Part shown: positions 32,414-34,043 of the stretch, piece after piece
Layout of the letters: the number at the start of each line of letters is the position of its first letter
Position numbering within the stretch: position 1 is the stretch's first letter
Assembly (NCBI GenBank): GCA_030688615.1
Contig: JAUYIZ010000081.1
Coordinates: forward strand, 1-34,043
Direction: 5' to 3'
DNA length: 34,043 nucleotides
Origin: Desulfobacterales bacterium
GTDB taxonomy: Bacteria; Desulfobacterota; Desulfobacteria; Desulfobacterales; JAUYIZ01
Notes under the pieces: model-generated
The model's input: the letters and a program-made list of their open reading frames with translations, nothing else
Database searches by the model: none
Told to the model about the DNA's origin: nothing
Translations under genes and position numbers: made by a program

Positions 32414-33481
32414 ATGAATATCATTGCCAGAACATATTTTTGGATTTACATCCGGGTGCATTACGGGTTTCATATGAAAAACCGGATATACCCCTTGCGG
32501 GTTGTCCGAAATATAGTGAAAGCCCGATGGTATCGATTCACCGGCCGGCGGCGTTTTGTGCTGCGGGGCATTGATTTCGCGGTAACCTATGCCTGCAATT
32601 TCAAATGCGAGCACTGCTATGCGGCAAAATTGATGGACAGAGACCGGCAGTTGATGACCATCGGGGATTACCGCCGGGTTTGTCAGCAGGCCATGGAGCT
32701 GGGCTGCCTTTGTTTTTCACTGCAGGGGGGGGAAGTTTTTCTGCGCAAAGACTGGCGGGAGGTCATCGGGGCATTTCAGCCCGAATACAATCACATCCTG
32801 CTGACCACCAACGGATCGCTCATAACCGAAGACAGGGTGAAAGAGTTAAAGCGCCTCGGACTGGACACCCTGTATTTCAGCGTCGACAGCGGAATCGCCC
32901 AAGAGCACGATGCATTCAGAAAACACCCGGGGAGTTTTCAAAAAATATTAACCGCCGTTGAGCATTGTAAAAAACATAAAATCAAGGTTGTATTTAACAC
33001 CTGCGTCACCAAACAAAATCTTTATTCCCCCGGATTTAAAAAGCTGCTGGACTATACGCATGAAAACCGTATTCTGGTGGAGACCATCTTTGCCAGATGC
33101 CTGGGGAATTTCGACGGCCGGCATGAGGTGATGTTGAATGAGGCGGATGCGGCCTATTACTATCAGTTGAGAAAAAAATACCCTTTTGTTGTCCGGGATC
33201 TGGACAACAATTACGGCCAGTGGGGCTGCCCCACGGTAAAGGAAGTATTATACATCACCGCATACGGCGATGTCTGCCCGTGTCCCTATTCACACATTTC
33301 CCTGGGCAATATCCAGCATGAACCATTAAAAGTCATTCGGGAGCGCGGCTTGAAAAGCAGATGGTATGATCACTATCATGCCGAATGTCTCACCGCCATG
33401 GACGATGACTTTATGAAGCTCTACTACCCGCCCGTTGAGCAGAAATCCCTGATTACCCTTGAGGAACTTGAGAAATTGTGA
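32414..33481 (+). CDS. Radical SAM protein with short SPASM/Twitch-type C-terminus
   Basis: 355 residues. Radical SAM cluster motif C61-x3-C65-x2-C68 in TYACNFKCEHCYA, then FSLQGGEVFLRKDW (glycine-rich SAM motif GGE) and LLTTNGSLI. The C-terminal CPTVKEVLYITAYGDVCPCP gives C272, C288 and C290, followed by SLGNI and C325, a pattern that fits a shortened SPASM or Twitch auxiliary-cluster domain. Such enzymes modify peptides, proteins or small metabolites. The N-terminal 45 residues are basic and aromatic and may be a membrane-associating helix; the ATG at 32474 (residue 21) is an alternative start. It ends overlapping the next gene by GTGA. Confidence 0.87.
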   Translation: MNIIARTYFWIYIRVHYGFHMKNRIYPLRVVRNIVKARWYRFTGRRRFVLRGIDFAVTYACNFKCEHCYAAKLMDRDRQLMTIGDYRRVCQQAMELGCLCFSLQGGEVFLRKDWREVIGAFQPEYNHILLTTNGSLITEDRVKELKRLGLDTLYFSVDSGIAQEHDAFRKHPGSFQKILTAVEHCKKHKIKVVFNTCVTKQNLYSPGFKKLLDYTHENRILVETIFARCLGNFDGRHEVMLNEADAAYYYQLRKKYPFVVRDLDNNYGQWGCPTVKEVLYITAYGDVCPCPYSHISLGNIQHEPLKVIRERGLKSRWYDHYHAECLTAMDDDFMKLYYPPVEQKSLITLEELEKL

Positions 33482-34043
33482 ACATCTTATTCTTAAATCC
33501 CCCCTTTGTCGGCCGTTTCTCCCGGACCTCCAGAAGCCCGGCAGTCGCCAAGGGCGGCACCCTGTATTATCCGATCTGGCTGGCCTACGCCGCCGGGGTC
33601 GCCGAAGCGGCCGGCCATTCAGTTCGACTGGTCGATGCGCCGGCCGAAGGGTTAAAGGTGCCGGATATTTTTGAGAAGCTGGAAGGTTTTATCCCGCATC
33701 TGGTGGTCACGGACACCAGCACGCCAAGCATTTACAATGACGTCAAAGTCACCGAAGCATTCAAAAGAAAATATCCAGAGGCATATTGTACGCTGGTGGG
33801 CACGCATCCTTCCGCACTGGCCGAGGAAACCTTACATTTGAGCGAGTCCATCGACGCGGTGGCCATGGCCGAATATGACTATACGATCCGGGATCTTGCC
33901 TGTGCGCTGGAAACCCGCAAACCCTTAGAGGGGGTCTTAGGGCTGGTTTTCAGGAAGCAGGGTCGGATGGTGCGCAACCCCGTGCGTGACAAAATAGAAA
34001 ATCTGGATCATCTGCCCTTTGTTGCGGCCGTGTATAAAAAACA
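33478..34043 (+). CDS. B12-binding-type radical SAM protein, N-terminal part (runs off the window)
   Basis: 188 codons from a GTG (33478-33480) that overlaps the TGA of the previous gene. The translation opens NILFLNPPFVGRFSRTSR, then GGTLYYPIWLAYAAGVAEAAGH and LVDAPAEGL, TDTSTPSIYND, LVGTHPSALAEETL and AEYDYTIRDL. This is the N-terminal B12-type domain of radical SAM enzymes, of the subgroup with a conserved GGTLYYPIWLA segment. The cysteine cluster motif should lie beyond the window end (the IENLDHLPF segment that usually precedes it is the last thing seen). No DxHxxG is present. Confidence 0.85.
   Translation, partial: MNILFLNPPFVGRFSRTSRSPAVAKGGTLYYPIWLAYAAGVAEAAGHSVRLVDAPAEGLKVPDIFEKLEGFIPHLVVTDTSTPSIYNDVKVTEAFKRKYPEAYCTLVGTHPSALAEETLHLSESIDAVAMAEYDYTIRDLACALETRKPLEGVLGLVFRKQGRMVRNPVRDKIENLDHLPFVAAVYKK

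Noticed and set aside
1-34043. CRISPR arrays, tRNA or rRNA genes, insertion-sequence transposases
   Set aside because: No regularly spaced repeats, no cloverleaf-like segments with conserved arms and no transposase or integrase frame were seen.

Overview
The window reads as a chromosomal piece of a Gram-negative bacterium of moderately high GC. It most resembles a sulfate-reducing or syntrophic Desulfobacterota (former Deltaproteobacteria). Supporting signs are a complete dcw (division and cell wall) cluster that lacks ddl, a B12/radical-SAM gene directly after ftsZ, a PEP-CTERM protein behind a sigma-54 promoter, cysteine-rich ferredoxin-type proteins, and many small palindromic repeats between genes. 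This placement is an inference from gene content; no rRNA or other phylogenetic marker is present.

Layout. (1) 1-576: the 3' end of a universal stress protein gene, then about 440 bp of hairpins and dispersed repeats. (2) 577-5273, minus strand: a signalling operon with its own sigma-70 promoter: stand-alone receiver, hybrid histidine kinase, polyferredoxin-type protein, and a truncated terC. (3) 5304-9388, minus strand: recD2 helicase and a TIGR03960-like radical SAM gene, separated by a MITE-like inverted repeat. (4) 9385-26568, minus strand: the dcw cluster in the order mraZ-rsmH-ftsL-ftsI-murE-murF-mraY-murD-ftsW-murG-murC-murB-ftsQ-ftsA-ftsZ. It is driven from a strong promoter followed by a candidate MraZ box, and six of its genes are chained by 4-nt ATGA overlaps. 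(5) 26688-29200, minus strand: a minor-pilin operon (GspH/FimT-, PilV-, PilW- and PilX-like). (6) 29284-30090, minus strand: a PEP-CTERM secreted protein with an almost perfect -24/-12 promoter. (7) 30040-30697: a repeat-rich divergent intergenic region. (8) 30698-34043, plus strand: a small protein followed by three radical SAM genes (B12-type, SPASM/Twitch-type, B12-type). The last runs off the window.

The dcw genes supply the whole cytoplasmic UDP-MurNAc-pentapeptide and lipid II path except MurA and Ddl (MurB, C, D, E, F, MraY, MurG), plus the divisome core (FtsZ, A, Q, L, I, W). The DNPR motif in MurE predicts a meso-diaminopimelate peptidoglycan. The pilin and PEP-CTERM genes concern the cell surface. 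The plus-strand radical SAM cassette at the right edge is the part whose function I cannot name, and it is the best candidate for an undescribed pathway. The left-hand signalling operon ends in a decayed gene next to repeats, which suggests local rearrangement.
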